Below are positions 1 through 7,713 of a stretch of 44,949 nt of DNA, in pieces. The stretch is from DAOSWM01 sp035380045 (GTDB lineage Bacteria > Bacteroidota > Bacteroidia > Bacteroidales > Tenuifilaceae). The position numbers were made by a program, and so were the translations under genes. Below the pieces are notes generated by a model. That model saw nothing but the letters and a program-made list of their open reading frames with translations. It was not told where the DNA came from and did no database searches. The DNA lies in the NCBI GenBank assembly GCA_035380045.1, contig DAOSWM010000022.1, positions 1 to 44,949 of the forward strand, written 5' to 3'. Each line of letters starts with the position of its first letter. Positions within the stretch are counted from its first letter, which is position 1.

Positions 1-27
1 AAAAAAAGGAACCTAAGTTCCTTTTTA
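1..27 (-). terminator. Rho-independent terminator of the rimP-nusA-infB operon
   Basis: A 10-bp perfect stem (3-12 with 17-26) has a 4-nt loop and ends in a run of T on the minus strand. It lies about 25 bp past the infB stop codon, so it should end the operon transcript. A/T runs on both sides mean it could also work on the plus strand. Confidence 0.8.
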
Positions 28-49
28 TCTTTTTCTTAACAAAAGTGTT

Positions 50-2986
50 TTACAGTTTCCTTTTCACTTCAACCTCCTGGAACGATTCGATTAAATCGCC
101 AACTTTAATGTCGTTGAAGTTATTGATGTTTAGGCCACACTCGAATCCGTTGGCAACCTCCTTGGCATCGTCCTTGAAACGTTTCAAAGAGCCAAGGTCG
201 CCTGTGTAAACTACAATACCATCACGAATTAGGCGGCATTTGGCGTTGCGAAGAATTTTTCCTTCACGAACAATACAACCGGCAACAGTTCCCACTTTGG
301 TAATTTTGAATGTTTCAAGAACTTCGGCAGTACCAAGTACCTCCTCCTTGAGTTCTGGTGAAAGCATCCCTTCCATGGCGGCCTTAACCTCGTTAATTGC
401 ATCGTAGATAATGGAGTAGAGGCGAATATCGATTTGCTCCTTCTCGGCCAGCTTACGAGCACTTACCGATGGGCGAACCTGGAATCCCAGAACGATGGCG
501 TTTGAGGCTGCTGCCAGCAGGATATCGGATTCAGAGATTTGACCTACCGCCTTGTGAATAACGTTAACTTGAATTTGCTCGGTAGAGAGCTTCTGCAACG
601 AATCGGACAACGCCTCGATGGAACCATCCACATCGCCTTTTAGTACAATGTTCAGCTCCTGGAAGTTTCCAATGGCGATACGACGGCCAATCTCATCGAG
701 AGTAATATGCTTCTGCGCTCTGAGCCCCTGCATGCGTTGCAGCTGTTCGCGTTTGTTTGCAATTTCTTTCGCTTCGCGGTCGGTATCCATTATGTTGAAG
801 TAGTCGCCAGCTAGCGGTGCGCCATTTAGCCCAACCACCTGAACAGGAGTTGAGGGGCCGGCCTCCACAATTCGTTTACCACGCTCGTTAAACATGGCTT
901 TAACGTGCCCAAAGTGAGTTCCGGCAATCATAATATCACCCTGATGCAGAGTACCTGCTTCAACAAGAACGGTAGCAGTGTAACCTCTCCCCTTGTCGAG
1001 CGATGATTCGATGATTGTACCCAGCGCCTTCTTATCGGGGTTTGCTTTCAGGTCGAGTAGTTCTGCCTCAAGCAGAACCTTGTCGAGCAACTTTTCAACA
1101 TTAAGTCCTTGCTTTGCTGAAATGTCCTGGCTTTGGTATTTCCCGCCCCAATCTTCAACCAGATAGTTCATGTTAGCCAACTCTTCCTTAATTTTTTCTG
1201 GGTTTGCTCCTGGCTTATCAATTTTGTTAATAGCAAATACAATTGGTACTCCTGCAGCGCTGGCATGGTTAATGGCCTCAACGGTTTGGGGCATCACGTT
1301 ATCGTCGGCAGCAACCACAATAATTGCCACGTCGGTAACTTTTGCTCCGCGGGCACGCATAGCGGTAAACGCCTCGTGGCCTGGAGTATCGAGGAAAGTG
1401 ATTTGCCTGTCATCATCGAGCATAACGCTGTAAGCCCCAATATGCTGGGTGATACCTCCGGCTTCGCCGGCAATTACGTTGGCGCGACGAATAAAGTCGA
1501 GCAGCGAGGTTTTTCCGTGGTCAACGTGCCCCATTACGGTAACAATAGGAGGGCGAGGCTGAAGATCCTCAGGTTTGTCGTCCTCTACACCTATCGATTC
1601 CTGCAGATCGGCGGTAACAAATTCAACCTTGTAGCCAAATTCATCGGCTACGAGCGACATAGTTTCCGCATCGAGACGCTGGTTTATGGAAACCATAAGG
1701 CCTAGGTTCATACACACTTCAATAACATCAACTGCAGGGACATCCATCATATTGGCAAGCTCGCTAACCGATACGAACTCGGTTACTTTAAGAACGCTTT
1801 TCTCCTGTTCCTGGCGTTCCATCTCCTCCATGTGACGAGCGCTTACAAGATCTCTCTTTTCACGGCGGTATTTTGAACCTTTTGATTTTCCTCCTTTTGC
1901 GGTGAGGCGAGCTAGGGTTTCCTTTATTTGTTTTTGAACCTCTTCCTCGCTAACCTCCTGTCGAAGCTGCTTTTTCTTCTTGGTTCGCTTTGTTAGCTGA
2001 CTTCCTCCGCCCTGTTGTTTTTGTTGTCCTGAGTCCGCCTTGTTTTCTCCTCCTGGAATACTTACTTTCTCGTCCTTACGAATTCTTTTCCTACGCTTTT
2101 TCTTGGATTTACCGTTATCTGCCGAGGAGGCAACGGGTTTTTTCTTCGATTCGATATTTGTAAGATCGATTTTGCCTACTACTGTGGGTCCAGAAAGTTT
2201 CTCAATTTCTGAACGGTAAACCTCTTGCTCGGGTTTTGGTGCTTGGGGTTGCGCCTGCTTTTCAGGAACGTCAACAGGTTTTTCTTCGGGTACCACTGCT
2301 GGTTTTTCCTGCTTTGCTGTTTCTGGTTGAGCTTTTTCCTGCACGTTCTGATCCTTCTTCTTCACTACCTTTTTCGTTGATTTTTTCTCTTCCTCAAGCT
2401 CAACTTTCCCGAGCACCTTGGGTTGCTCTATCTTCTCTACAACCGTTTGAATGTGTTCAATTTTCTTAGGTTCAATCTCTTTGGCGGGTTTCTCCGTTTG
2501 CTCCTTCTCAACCTCCTTCACTGGAGCGGGTTCTGCCTCCTCCTCCTTAGGCGATTGTTTCTTGATAGTTTTTTTGCCTGAAACTGATTCAAGATCGATT
2601 TTCCCGGTAACCTTCAAGTCAATTTTTGGTTTGGGAGTATCAAATGTTTCCCTTTCAGGGGTTGTACCCTTAACAATAAGTTCGCGTTCGTTATCTTCCA
2701 CTTCCTCTTCTGAAACATCTTGTGATTGTTCAATATCATCAATTGATAACGATTCTTTCTTGTCGCGAAGGTTTTTTAAGCTAAGCTTCTGCGATTCCTG
2801 CTTAATGCTAATATCGGCACCAAACTCTTTTAACAGAATCTCATGTAAATCTGCATCGACCTTAGCGTTGGGATTGTTGTCAACTTTGTGTCCTTTTTTA
2901 TTTAAAAATTCTACCAACGTGGAGATTCCCACGTTCAATTCCCTTGCTAACTTGCTTAACCTAATTGCTTTCTCGGCGTTTGTCAT
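50..2986 (-). CDS. infB: Translation initiation factor IF-2
   Basis: IF-2 is the GTPase that brings initiator fMet-tRNA to the 30S subunit and promotes 50S joining in the cytoplasm. The 978-residue product has an N-terminal IF2_N domain (about residues 9-57), then a long, highly charged Lys/Glu/Pro/Gln-rich linker to about residue 380. A second IF2_N-like segment (about 400-455) precedes the G domain. Seen there are G1 GHVDHGKT near residue 486, G3 DTPGH near 532 and G4 NKID near 587, followed by the EF-Tu-like beta-barrel domains and the C-terminal fMet-tRNA binding domain. It is longer than E. coli IF-2 (about 890) because of the linker. It is the last gene of rimP-nusA-infB, 50 bp after nusA, and a terminator follows. 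The assignment is secure. Confidence 0.98.
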   Translation of the reverse strand: MTNAEKAIRLSKLARELNVGISTLVEFLNKKGHKVDNNPNAKVDADLHEILLKEFGADISIKQESQKLSLKNLRDKKESLSIDDIEQSQDVSEEEVEDNERELIVKGTTPERETFDTPKPKIDLKVTGKIDLESVSGKKTIKKQSPKEEEAEPAPVKEVEKEQTEKPAKEIEPKKIEHIQTVVEKIEQPKVLGKVELEEEKKSTKKVVKKKDQNVQEKAQPETAKQEKPAVVPEEKPVDVPEKQAQPQAPKPEQEVYRSEIEKLSGPTVVGKIDLTNIESKKKPVASSADNGKSKKKRRKRIRKDEKVSIPGGENKADSGQQKQQGGGSQLTKRTKKKKQLRQEVSEEEVQKQIKETLARLTAKGGKSKGSKYRREKRDLVSARHMEEMERQEQEKSVLKVTEFVSVSELANMMDVPAVDVIEVCMNLGLMVSINQRLDAETMSLVADEFGYKVEFVTADLQESIGVEDDKPEDLQPRPPIVTVMGHVDHGKTSLLDFIRRANVIAGEAGGITQHIGAYSVMLDDDRQITFLDTPGHEAFTAMRARGAKVTDVAIIVVAADDNVMPQTVEAINHASAAGVPIVFAINKIDKPGANPEKIKEELANMNYLVEDWGGKYQSQDISAKQGLNVEKLLDKVLLEAELLDLKANPDKKALGTIIESSLDKGRGYTATVLVEAGTLHQGDIMIAGTHFGHVKAMFNERGKRIVEAGPSTPVQVVGLNGAPLAGDYFNIMDTDREAKEIANKREQLQRMQGLRAQKHITLDEIGRRIAIGNFQELNIVLKGDVDGSIEALSDSLQKLSTEQIQVNVIHKAVGQISESDILLAAASNAIVLGFQVRPSVSARKLAEKEQIDIRLYSIIYDAINEVKAAMEGMLSPELKEEVLGTAEVLETFKITKVGTVAGCIVREGKILRNAKCRLIRDGIVVYTGDLGSLKRFKDDAKEVANGFECGLNINNFNDIKVGDLIESFQEVEVKRKL

Positions 2987-3036
2987 ACCAGGCTGTTCGA
3001 GTTTTATTTTAAAAATTTGGGGGTTGTAACCCTTGT

Positions 3037-4275
3037 CTATTCGAATTCTGATTTAAGTATTTTAAGTACTTCCTTCACAGTTTCCTCTTCAAGGTCGGTG
3101 CGTTTAAGCAGCTCGTTGTAGGGTATTTCGAGAACGCTCTTTGCGGTGTCGCAGCCAATTCCTTTGAGCGTATCAATTACCCAGCTATCAATCTCATCAA
3201 CAAATTCATCGAGATTCACATCCTCCTCGTCCTCAGTATCTGCTTCACGGAAAACATCTATTTCATACCCTGTAAGTTGGCTGGCCAGCTTAATATTGAA
3301 GCCACCCTTTCCAATTGCCAAGGAAACCTCGTTGGGTTGAAGATATACTTCGGCTCGCTTGTTCGACTCGTCAATTTTAATGGCTGTTATTTTTGCAGGG
3401 CTTAATGCACGGGTTATGTATAGCTGCGTGTTGTTTGTAAAGTTAATAACGTCAATGTTTTCGTTACGTAGCTCACGAACGATACCGTGGATACGGCTTC
3501 CCTTCATCCCAACGCAAGCGCCAACGGGGTCAACCCTTTCATCATAAGATTCAACAGCAACCTTGGCCCGCTCTCCGGGTACTCGAACGATTTTTTTTAT
3601 GGTAATAAGTCCATCGAAAATTTCAGGCACTTCCAGCTCGAATAGGCGTTCGAGGAAAACGGGTGAGGTTCGTGAAAGGATAATAAGCGGAGTGTTATTC
3701 CTCATTTCAACACGAACAACCACGGCTCTTAGCGTATCGCCTTTACGGAAAAAATCGGACGGGATTTGTTCGATTTTGGGCAGCAGCAGCTCATTGCCTT
3801 CATCGTCGAGAACCAGAATTTCCTTTTTCCAAACCTGGTATACCTCGCCAGTAATAATATCGCCAATCCTATCCTTGTACTTTGAGTAGATGTTATTCTT
3901 TTCGAGCTCAAGAATTCGTGCGGTTAGGTTTTGCCTAAGGGCAAGGATGGCACGGCGACCGAAATCCTCTAGTTTAAACTCATCGGTTACCTCTTCACCC
4001 ACCTCATAATCATCATCGATGCGTTTTGCTTCCGTGAGGGATATCTGCCTGTTGGGATCCTCTACATGTCCGTCCTCAACAACCTCACGGTTACGCCATA
4101 TTTCAAAGTCGCCCTTGTCGATATTAATGATAATATCATAGTTATCGTCGGAGCCATACATTTTAATGAGCATATTACGGAATACATCCTCAAGCACGCT
4201 CATCATCGTTGGCCGGTCGATGTTTTTGAGCTCCTTAAACTCAGAAAAAGTGTCAATTAAGTTTAGGTTTTCCAT
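3037..4275 (-). CDS. nusA: Transcription termination/antitermination factor NusA
   Basis: NusA binds RNA polymerase and nascent RNA and modulates pausing, intrinsic termination and antitermination. The 412-residue protein shows the N-terminal RNAP-binding domain (about 1-130), an S1 domain (about 137-203), KH1 with a GMKGSRI loop (near 257) and KH2 with AIGKGGFNIKLAS (about 320-335). A short acidic C-terminal helical region (about 365-412) resembles one helix-hairpin-helix repeat. It lacks the two full acidic repeats of E. coli NusA (495 residues), as is usual outside Proteobacteria. It sits between rimP (28 bp upstream) and infB (50 bp downstream), the classic operon order. A hairpin in the operon leader could be a site of NusA autoregulation (inference). 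Confidence 0.97.
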   Translation of the reverse strand: MENLNLIDTFSEFKELKNIDRPTMMSVLEDVFRNMLIKMYGSDDNYDIIINIDKGDFEIWRNREVVEDGHVEDPNRQISLTEAKRIDDDYEVGEEVTDEFKLEDFGRRAILALRQNLTARILELEKNNIYSKYKDRIGDIITGEVYQVWKKEILVLDDEGNELLLPKIEQIPSDFFRKGDTLRAVVVRVEMRNNTPLIILSRTSPVFLERLFELEVPEIFDGLITIKKIVRVPGERAKVAVESYDERVDPVGACVGMKGSRIHGIVRELRNENIDVINFTNNTQLYITRALSPAKITAIKIDESNKRAEVYLQPNEVSLAIGKGGFNIKLASQLTGYEIDVFREADTEDEEDVNLDEFVDEIDSWVIDTLKGIGCDTAKSVLEIPYNELLKRTDLEEETVKEVLKILKSEFE

Positions 4276-4303
4276 CTTATTTTACTACTGTTAATATTGT
4301 ATC

Positions 4304-4768
4304 CTAACGGAATGTTACTTCAATTTTTGTTGACTTCACATCTGTGTACAACAAATCAACTTTTTTTGTTACGAGCTGTTTGCGCTTTTTCCCATCCACA
4401 AGAACCTTCTCTTCAAACTCAACACAAAACTGCAGGTCGTTAGCATCAGTGAGGTTCCCTTTATACTTCTCTCCATTAAGAGTGACCACGCTAATAGTTC
4501 GCCCGATATTCTTTTTGTATTGACGAGGCAACCTCATGGGTTCTGATAACCCGGCTGATGCAACCTCGAGCTCAAAGTCTTCCTGTTCTCTGTCAAGCTC
4601 CTGCTCAATAGCTCGGCTAACCATAACGCAACGGTCGATGGTAATCCCATTATCACTGTCGATTGTAACGCCAATTTTATTAGAAGGAGTAACTGTAACT
4701 TCAACAACAAACTCACTGTCGTTCAAACAACCTGACACTACCCGTTCAACTATTTGCTTGTCAATCAT
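4304..4768 (-). CDS. rimP: Ribosome maturation factor RimP
   Basis: RimP assists maturation of the 30S subunit by binding pre-30S near S12. The 154-residue product matches the family in length and layout. The N-terminal alpha/beta domain contains the characteristic DSDNGITIDRCVMVSRAIE segment (about 38-56) and the EVASAGLSEPMRLPRQYKKN block (about 67-86). An SH3-like C-terminal domain follows. It is the first gene of the operon with nusA and infB. The ATG start at 4768 is preceded by a leader of roughly 57 nt from the predicted promoter. Sequence conservation is modest, as usual for RimP, but the gene order makes the call firm. Confidence 0.93.
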   Translation of the reverse strand: MIDKQIVERVVSGCLNDSEFVVEVTVTPSNKIGVTIDSDNGITIDRCVMVSRAIEQELDREQEDFELEVASAGLSEPMRLPRQYKKNIGRTISVVTLNGEKYKGNLTDANDLQFCVEFEEKVLVDGKKRKQLVTKKVDLLYTDVKSTKIEVTFR

Positions 4769-4790
4769 TCTTCACTTTTTTATAACAAAA

Positions 4791-4810
4791 CAGGGGACTC
4801 AGGTCCCCTG
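4791..4810 (-). promoter_or_regulatory. Terminator-like hairpin in the rimP-nusA-infB leader
   Basis: The leader contains a GC-rich 8-bp perfect stem (4791-4798 with 4803-4810) and a 4-nt loop. On the minus strand it is followed by TTTTGTTAT, a short U-rich tract. It lies between the predicted transcription start (about 4825) and the rimP start codon (4768). The shape fits an attenuator. In E. coli the same operon has leader terminators and is autoregulated by NusA, so a similar role is plausible here but inferred. Confidence 0.5.
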
Positions 4811-4832
4811 GCACGCTAGCGGTATGACGGTG

Positions 4833-4863
4833 CAAAATTATAATTTTTTTTTTTTTTACAAAA
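4833..4863 (-). promoter_or_regulatory. Bacteroidota-type promoter of rimP-nusA-infB
   Basis: On the minus strand a -33 TTTTG (4859-4863) is followed by an 18-bp, nearly pure A/T spacer and then a -7 TAATTTTG (4833-4840), an exact match to TAnnTTTG. The predicted start is near 4825, giving a leader of about 57 nt before rimP. Confidence 0.7.
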
Positions 4864-5248
4864 CATTTCCCTGAATTATAAGTAAATAAATATTTTATGT
4901 CTGTAAAAAGTAGTAAAAAATCATTATCTTATAGCCAAAAACAAACTAATTAACGAGAGTTCGATCTAAGAAATTGCATTTTTCGGATTGCTTCCATAGC
5001 GCAATCTGTTCAAAAACAACAAGGTAATAAGGCAGTAACTCAACGAAAGTTAGAATATTTACTAAGGTTCGTAGTGAAAAATAAGGTTTTTAGTCGACAT
5101 CAACCTTTTCCCTCTTCAAATAACCTTTGTAACATAAAAAGAGAGATAAAACTGAACCTTATCACCTTATTAATCAGCACAAAAAATTTGATCTTACATC
5201 GAACTCATGTTAATTATACAAAAAACGTAAAAATATAGGTTGTTTTGA
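4864..5248. other. Gene-free stretch between divergent promoters
   Basis: About 385 bp lie between the rimP promoter and the promoter of the HD-domain gene. I see no supported coding sequence on either strand. The notable content is the foldback element at 4947-5216; the rest is AT-rich DNA without recognisable sites. Confidence 0.6.
4947..5216. repeat. 270-bp imperfect palindrome (foldback or MITE-like element)
   Basis: The outer arms 4947-4971 and 5192-5216 are inverted copies matching at 22 of 25 positions. The symmetry continues inward. 5021-5032 mirrors 5157-5168, and AAGGTT at 5064-5069 and 5083-5088 mirrors AACCTT at 5122-5127 and 5102-5107. The centre is the palindrome GTCGAC (5093-5098). 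The left arm is 28 bp longer, which fits an extra small hairpin at about 4985-5007 (GATTGC...GCAATC). No convincing target-site duplication or reading frame was seen. It could be a decayed MITE or a structured RNA/DNA element. Confidence 0.6.
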
Positions 5249-5279
5249 TTTGATGTACTGATAACTAAGCATATTTTTG
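5249..5279 (+). promoter_or_regulatory. Bacteroidota-type promoter of the HD-domain gene
   Basis: A -33 TTTG (5249-5252), a 19-bp spacer and a -7 TATTTTTG (5272-5279) match the consensus exactly. The start would be near 5286, about 34 nt before the ATG at 5320. Confidence 0.7.
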
Positions 5280-5319
5280 TGTGCTTTTTCTCTTTTAGTT
5301 ACCAAACACCTAACGTATA

Positions 5320-6573
5320 ATGCTTGAAACGAACAAAAAGAAGATTGTGAACGACCCGGTGCACGGGTTTATTAATATTTCTTATCCGGTTTGCTTCGAT
5401 ATTATTGAGCATCCATACTTTCAACGCCTACGCCATATTCGACAGCTTGGGCTAACCTACCTGGTATATCCGGGTGCTAACCACACTCGTTTTCAGCATG
5501 CAATTGGTGCGATGCACCTGATGGAAACTGCTATTAATGTTCTTCGCGCAAAAGGTCATAATATTTCGTACGAGGAAGCGGAAGGCGCATCGATAGCCAT
5601 ACTTCTTCACGACATTGGCCATGGTCCCTTTTCGCACTCACTTGAGCACAGCATTGTTCAAGGGGCTGAACACGAAACTATTAGCAGAAGTTTCATGCAG
5701 GAACTTAACCGTCAAATGAACGGTAAACTTTTACTCGCCACTAAAATATTTGAAGGAACCTACCATAAAAACTTTTTACACCAGCTGGTATCGAGCCAGC
5801 TTGATATGGACAGAATGGATTATCTGCGGCGCGATAGCTTCTTTACCGGGGTAACCGAGGGAACAATTGGCAGCGAAAGGATTATTAAGATGCTAAATGT
5901 TGTGAACGATGAGCTGGTGGTTGAAGCCAAGGGGATATACTCAATTGAAAAGTTTCTTATTGCCCGCAGGTTGATGTACTGGCAGGTTTACCTTCACAAA
6001 ACAGTAGTTGCCGCAGAGCAGACCTTAATTCGGTTACTTCAAAGAGCCCGCGAGTTGGCACTTAATAATCAGGAATTATTCTGCACCCCTTCGCTGCGGT
6101 TTTTCCTTGAGAACTCAATCTCAAAAGTTGATTTTGAGAAAAGTGTTAAAGGAGAACAGCCAAATAAATTGCTTGAACATTTTTCCAATCTTGATGATTC
6201 GGACATAATGGTAGCGGCCAAATCGTGGACAAATCACCCCGATAAGGTGCTATCAAATCTGTCAAGGATGATTGTTCTACGAAAACTTTTTCGTCTGGAG
6301 CTAAGCAACAACCCTTTCCCAGAAAGCTACATTGATGAAAAAAAGGTTCTTTTCGGCAAAATTCACCCTGAGCTTTCAAACAATGGCAAGTTTTTTGTGT
6401 TTTCCGATTCTGTGTCGAACAATGCTTACCAGGTAACCGACGATTCAATAAAAATTCTATACAACTCAGGAAAAACAATTGACATTACGGAGGCTTCGGA
6501 TATGCTAAGTTCAAACATGCTATCGAAGGAAATTCGAAAATATTTTCTTTGTTATCCGAAGTCTGTTAAGTAA
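5320..6573 (+). CDS. HD-domain phosphohydrolase (COG1078/SAMHD1-like)
   Basis: This is a metal-dependent HD-superfamily hydrolase related to dNTP triphosphohydrolases of the SAMHD1/YwfO type; the true substrate cannot be read from sequence. In 417 residues the metal ligands appear as H60 (in TRFQHAIGAMHL), H97-D98 (in ILLHDIGHGPFSHS, with H101 nearby) and D162 or D164 in SSQLDMDRMDYLRRD, the signature of this clade. The N-terminal VNDPVHGFI and FQRLRHIRQLG motifs are also typical. No signal peptide or membrane segment is seen, so it should be cytoplasmic. It has its own consensus promoter and stands just before lpxD; the gene pair recurs in Bacteroidales to my knowledge, though a functional link to lipid A is not established. 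Confidence 0.88.
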   Translation: MLETNKKKIVNDPVHGFINISYPVCFDIIEHPYFQRLRHIRQLGLTYLVYPGANHTRFQHAIGAMHLMETAINVLRAKGHNISYEEAEGASIAILLHDIGHGPFSHSLEHSIVQGAEHETISRSFMQELNRQMNGKLLLATKIFEGTYHKNFLHQLVSSQLDMDRMDYLRRDSFFTGVTEGTIGSERIIKMLNVVNDELVVEAKGIYSIEKFLIARRLMYWQVYLHKTVVAAEQTLIRLLQRARELALNNQELFCTPSLRFFLENSISKVDFEKSVKGEQPNKLLEHFSNLDDSDIMVAAKSWTNHPDKVLSNLSRMIVLRKLFRLELSNNPFPESYIDEKKVLFGKIHPELSNNGKFFVFSDSVSNNAYQVTDDSIKILYNSGKTIDITEASDMLSSNMLSKEIRKYFLCYPKSVK

Positions 6574-6589
6574 TTTTATATTAATTAGC

Positions 6590-6597
6590 TAGTTTTG
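6590..6597 (+). promoter_or_regulatory. Possible -7 element for lpxD-lpxC/fabZ-lpxA
   Basis: TAGTTTTG matches TAnnTTTG and lies 24 bp before the lpxD ATG. No clear TTTG is found 19-21 bp upstream, so this may be a weak internal promoter, with transcription also reading through from the HD gene. Confidence 0.4.
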
Positions 6598-6621
6598 TGA
6601 AAAATTTAACGGGATATTAAC

Positions 6622-7665
6622 ATGGAGTTTACAGCAAAAACCATTGCTGATTTTCTACAGGGAACTATTGAAGGAAATCCAGATATTAAAGTTAACGACA
6701 TTGCAAAAATTGAGGAAGGAAGACCCGGTGCCCTCTCATTCCTGTCGAACCCAAAATACTCCAAGTATTTATACACAACTCAATCATCCATAGTTCTTAT
6801 AAACAATGATTTTGAAGTTGAAAAATCCGTACAAGCAACCCTAATTAGGGTTCCGAATGCCTACGAATCGTTCGCCAAACTGTTAAGCTTAGTATCGGCT
6901 ACGCAGAAGGAAAAGGTTGGGATTCATCCACAGGCTGTGATTGAACCTTCGGCAAAAATTGGTAGCGATGTTTACCTTGGAGCCTTTGTGTATATCGGCG
7001 AAAATGTGGTTCTGGGCGATAATGTGAAAATTCATTCCCACACACACATCGCCGACAATGTAAAAGTTGGCGAGAACACATCAATATACGCGGGTGTGAA
7101 AATCTACAGCAATTGTATAATTGGCAGGAACTGTTATATACATGCGGGAGCAGTTGTTGGTTCCGATGGTTTTGGATTTGCCCCTCAGCCCGATGGTACC
7201 TACCAAAAAATTCCACAGCTAGGGAACGTAATAATTGAGGATAACGTTGACATTGGCGCCAATACCACCATCGATAGAGCAACCATGGGCTCAACAATAA
7301 TTCGAAAAGGTGTTAAAATTGACAACCTGATTCAAATTGCCCACAATGTTGAAATTGGCGAAAATACTGTTATTGCGGCACAAACCGGAATTGCCGGCTC
7401 AACAAAAATTGGTAAAAACTGTATGTTCGGCGGACAGGTGGGCATTGCTGGTCATCTGGTTATTGCCGATGGGGTAAAACTCTCAGCACAAACAGGTGTT
7501 TCTAACAATATAAAAACACCCAACGAGGTAATGATTGGATCCCCCGCCATGAACTCCAGAAAGTTTAGCCGTTCATTCGTAGTATTCAAGTACCTCCCCG
7601 AATTAAAAACGGACGTTGACAAGCTCAAAAAAATGTTGTTAGAAGAGGAAGGGGAAAAACAATAA
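6622..7665 (+). CDS. lpxD: UDP-3-O-(3-hydroxyacyl)glucosamine N-acyltransferase LpxD
   Basis: LpxD carries out the third step of lipid A synthesis, adding a hydroxyacyl chain from ACP to the 2-amino group of UDP-3-O-acyl-glucosamine. The 347-residue protein has the LpxD uridine-binding N-terminal domain (about 20-90). It is followed by a left-handed beta-helix of hexapeptide repeats (about 100-310), with the catalytic histidine at H241 in LIQIAHNVEIGENT. A short helical C-terminus (PELKTDVDKLKKML) closes the trimer-forming region. Length is typical. It starts the lpxD-lpxC/fabZ-lpxA group, 48 bp before the fusion gene. Beta-helix acyltransferases resemble each other, but the N-terminal domain and gene order settle LpxD. 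Confidence 0.96.
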   Translation: MEFTAKTIADFLQGTIEGNPDIKVNDIAKIEEGRPGALSFLSNPKYSKYLYTTQSSIVLINNDFEVEKSVQATLIRVPNAYESFAKLLSLVSATQKEKVGIHPQAVIEPSAKIGSDVYLGAFVYIGENVVLGDNVKIHSHTHIADNVKVGENTSIYAGVKIYSNCIIGRNCYIHAGAVVGSDGFGFAPQPDGTYQKIPQLGNVIIEDNVDIGANTTIDRATMGSTIIRKGVKIDNLIQIAHNVEIGENTVIAAQTGIAGSTKIGKNCMFGGQVGIAGHLVIADGVKLSAQTGVSNNIKTPNEVMIGSPAMNSRKFSRSFVVFKYLPELKTDVDKLKKMLLEEEGEKQ

Positions 7666-7713
7666 AACAGTTACAAAGAAGTTAAAAACAATAATAAATT
7701 ACTTAAAATAATT

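Noticed and set aside
1133..1705. Long plus-strand frame opposite infB (190 codons)
   Set aside because: It is antisense to conserved IF-2 sequence and encodes nothing recognisable; a shadow of the GTPase domain.
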